Positions 5,864 to 5,866 of a stretch of 5,866 nt of DNA are shown one piece after another. The position numbers and the translations under genes are program-made. Every line of letters begins with the position of its first letter. Position 1 is the first letter of the stretch. The stretch is from a bacterium (GTDB taxonomy: Bacteria; Bacteroidota; Bacteroidia; Bacteroidales; UBA932). A model generated the notes under the pieces. It did no database searches and had not been told where the DNA came from. It saw nothing but the letters and a program-made list of their open reading frames with translations. The stretch spans positions 1 to 5,866 of the forward strand of contig SFUD01000071.1 of assembly GCA_004561775.1 (NCBI GenBank), written 5' to 3'.

Positions 5864-5866
5864 CGA

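Noticed and set aside
1..5866. Mobile elements, CRISPR arrays, tRNAs or a phage-defence system
   Set aside because: Reading both strands, I saw no transposase, terminal repeats, spaced direct repeats or tRNA-like cloverleaf. Every long segment is explained by the listed genes.

Overview
The window looks like chromosomal DNA from a member of the Bacteroidetes, most likely the order Bacteroidales. Three things support this. Several genes are preceded by the Bacteroidetes-type -7 promoter box TAnnTTTG. The gene content is typical of the phylum: a TonB-dependent receptor, a plant-like acyl-ACP thioesterase and a golvesin-domain amidase. All three exported proteins also have Gln directly after the predicted signal peptidase cut. 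I cannot assign a genus from this sequence.

Layout: positions 1-561 (minus) hold the 5' part of a TonB-dependent receptor gene, preceded by a TPP (thiamin pyrophosphate) riboswitch at about 562-632. This makes the receptor a likely outer-membrane importer of thiamin or a thiamin precursor. A terminator-like hairpin (635-669) separates it from a papaya-type glutaminyl-peptide cyclotransferase (681-1463, minus). A divergent promoter region (1464-1565) leads to an acyl-ACP thioesterase (1566-2372, plus). The thioesterase gene converges on the RNase P RNA gene rnpB (about 2406-2757, minus), with a shared hairpin terminator at 2357-2397. rnpB lies directly behind a 1018-residue secreted protein (2772-5828, minus). 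In that protein an N-acetylmuramoyl-L-alanine amidase domain is split by a golvesin-like domain and followed by a fibronectin type III domain and a C-terminal alpha/beta domain.

The genes do not form one pathway or operon. They appear to be separately promoted housekeeping and envelope genes: vitamin uptake, maturation of exported proteins, fatty-acid release, tRNA processing and cell-wall or envelope hydrolysis. The points most worth following are the way the riboswitch abuts and may pair over the receptor start codon, the presence of a Gln cyclase among proteins that all carry Gln at +1, the split amidase, and the rnpB promoter placed on the stop codon of the gene before it. I saw no mobile element, CRISPR array, tRNA or obvious novel defence system.
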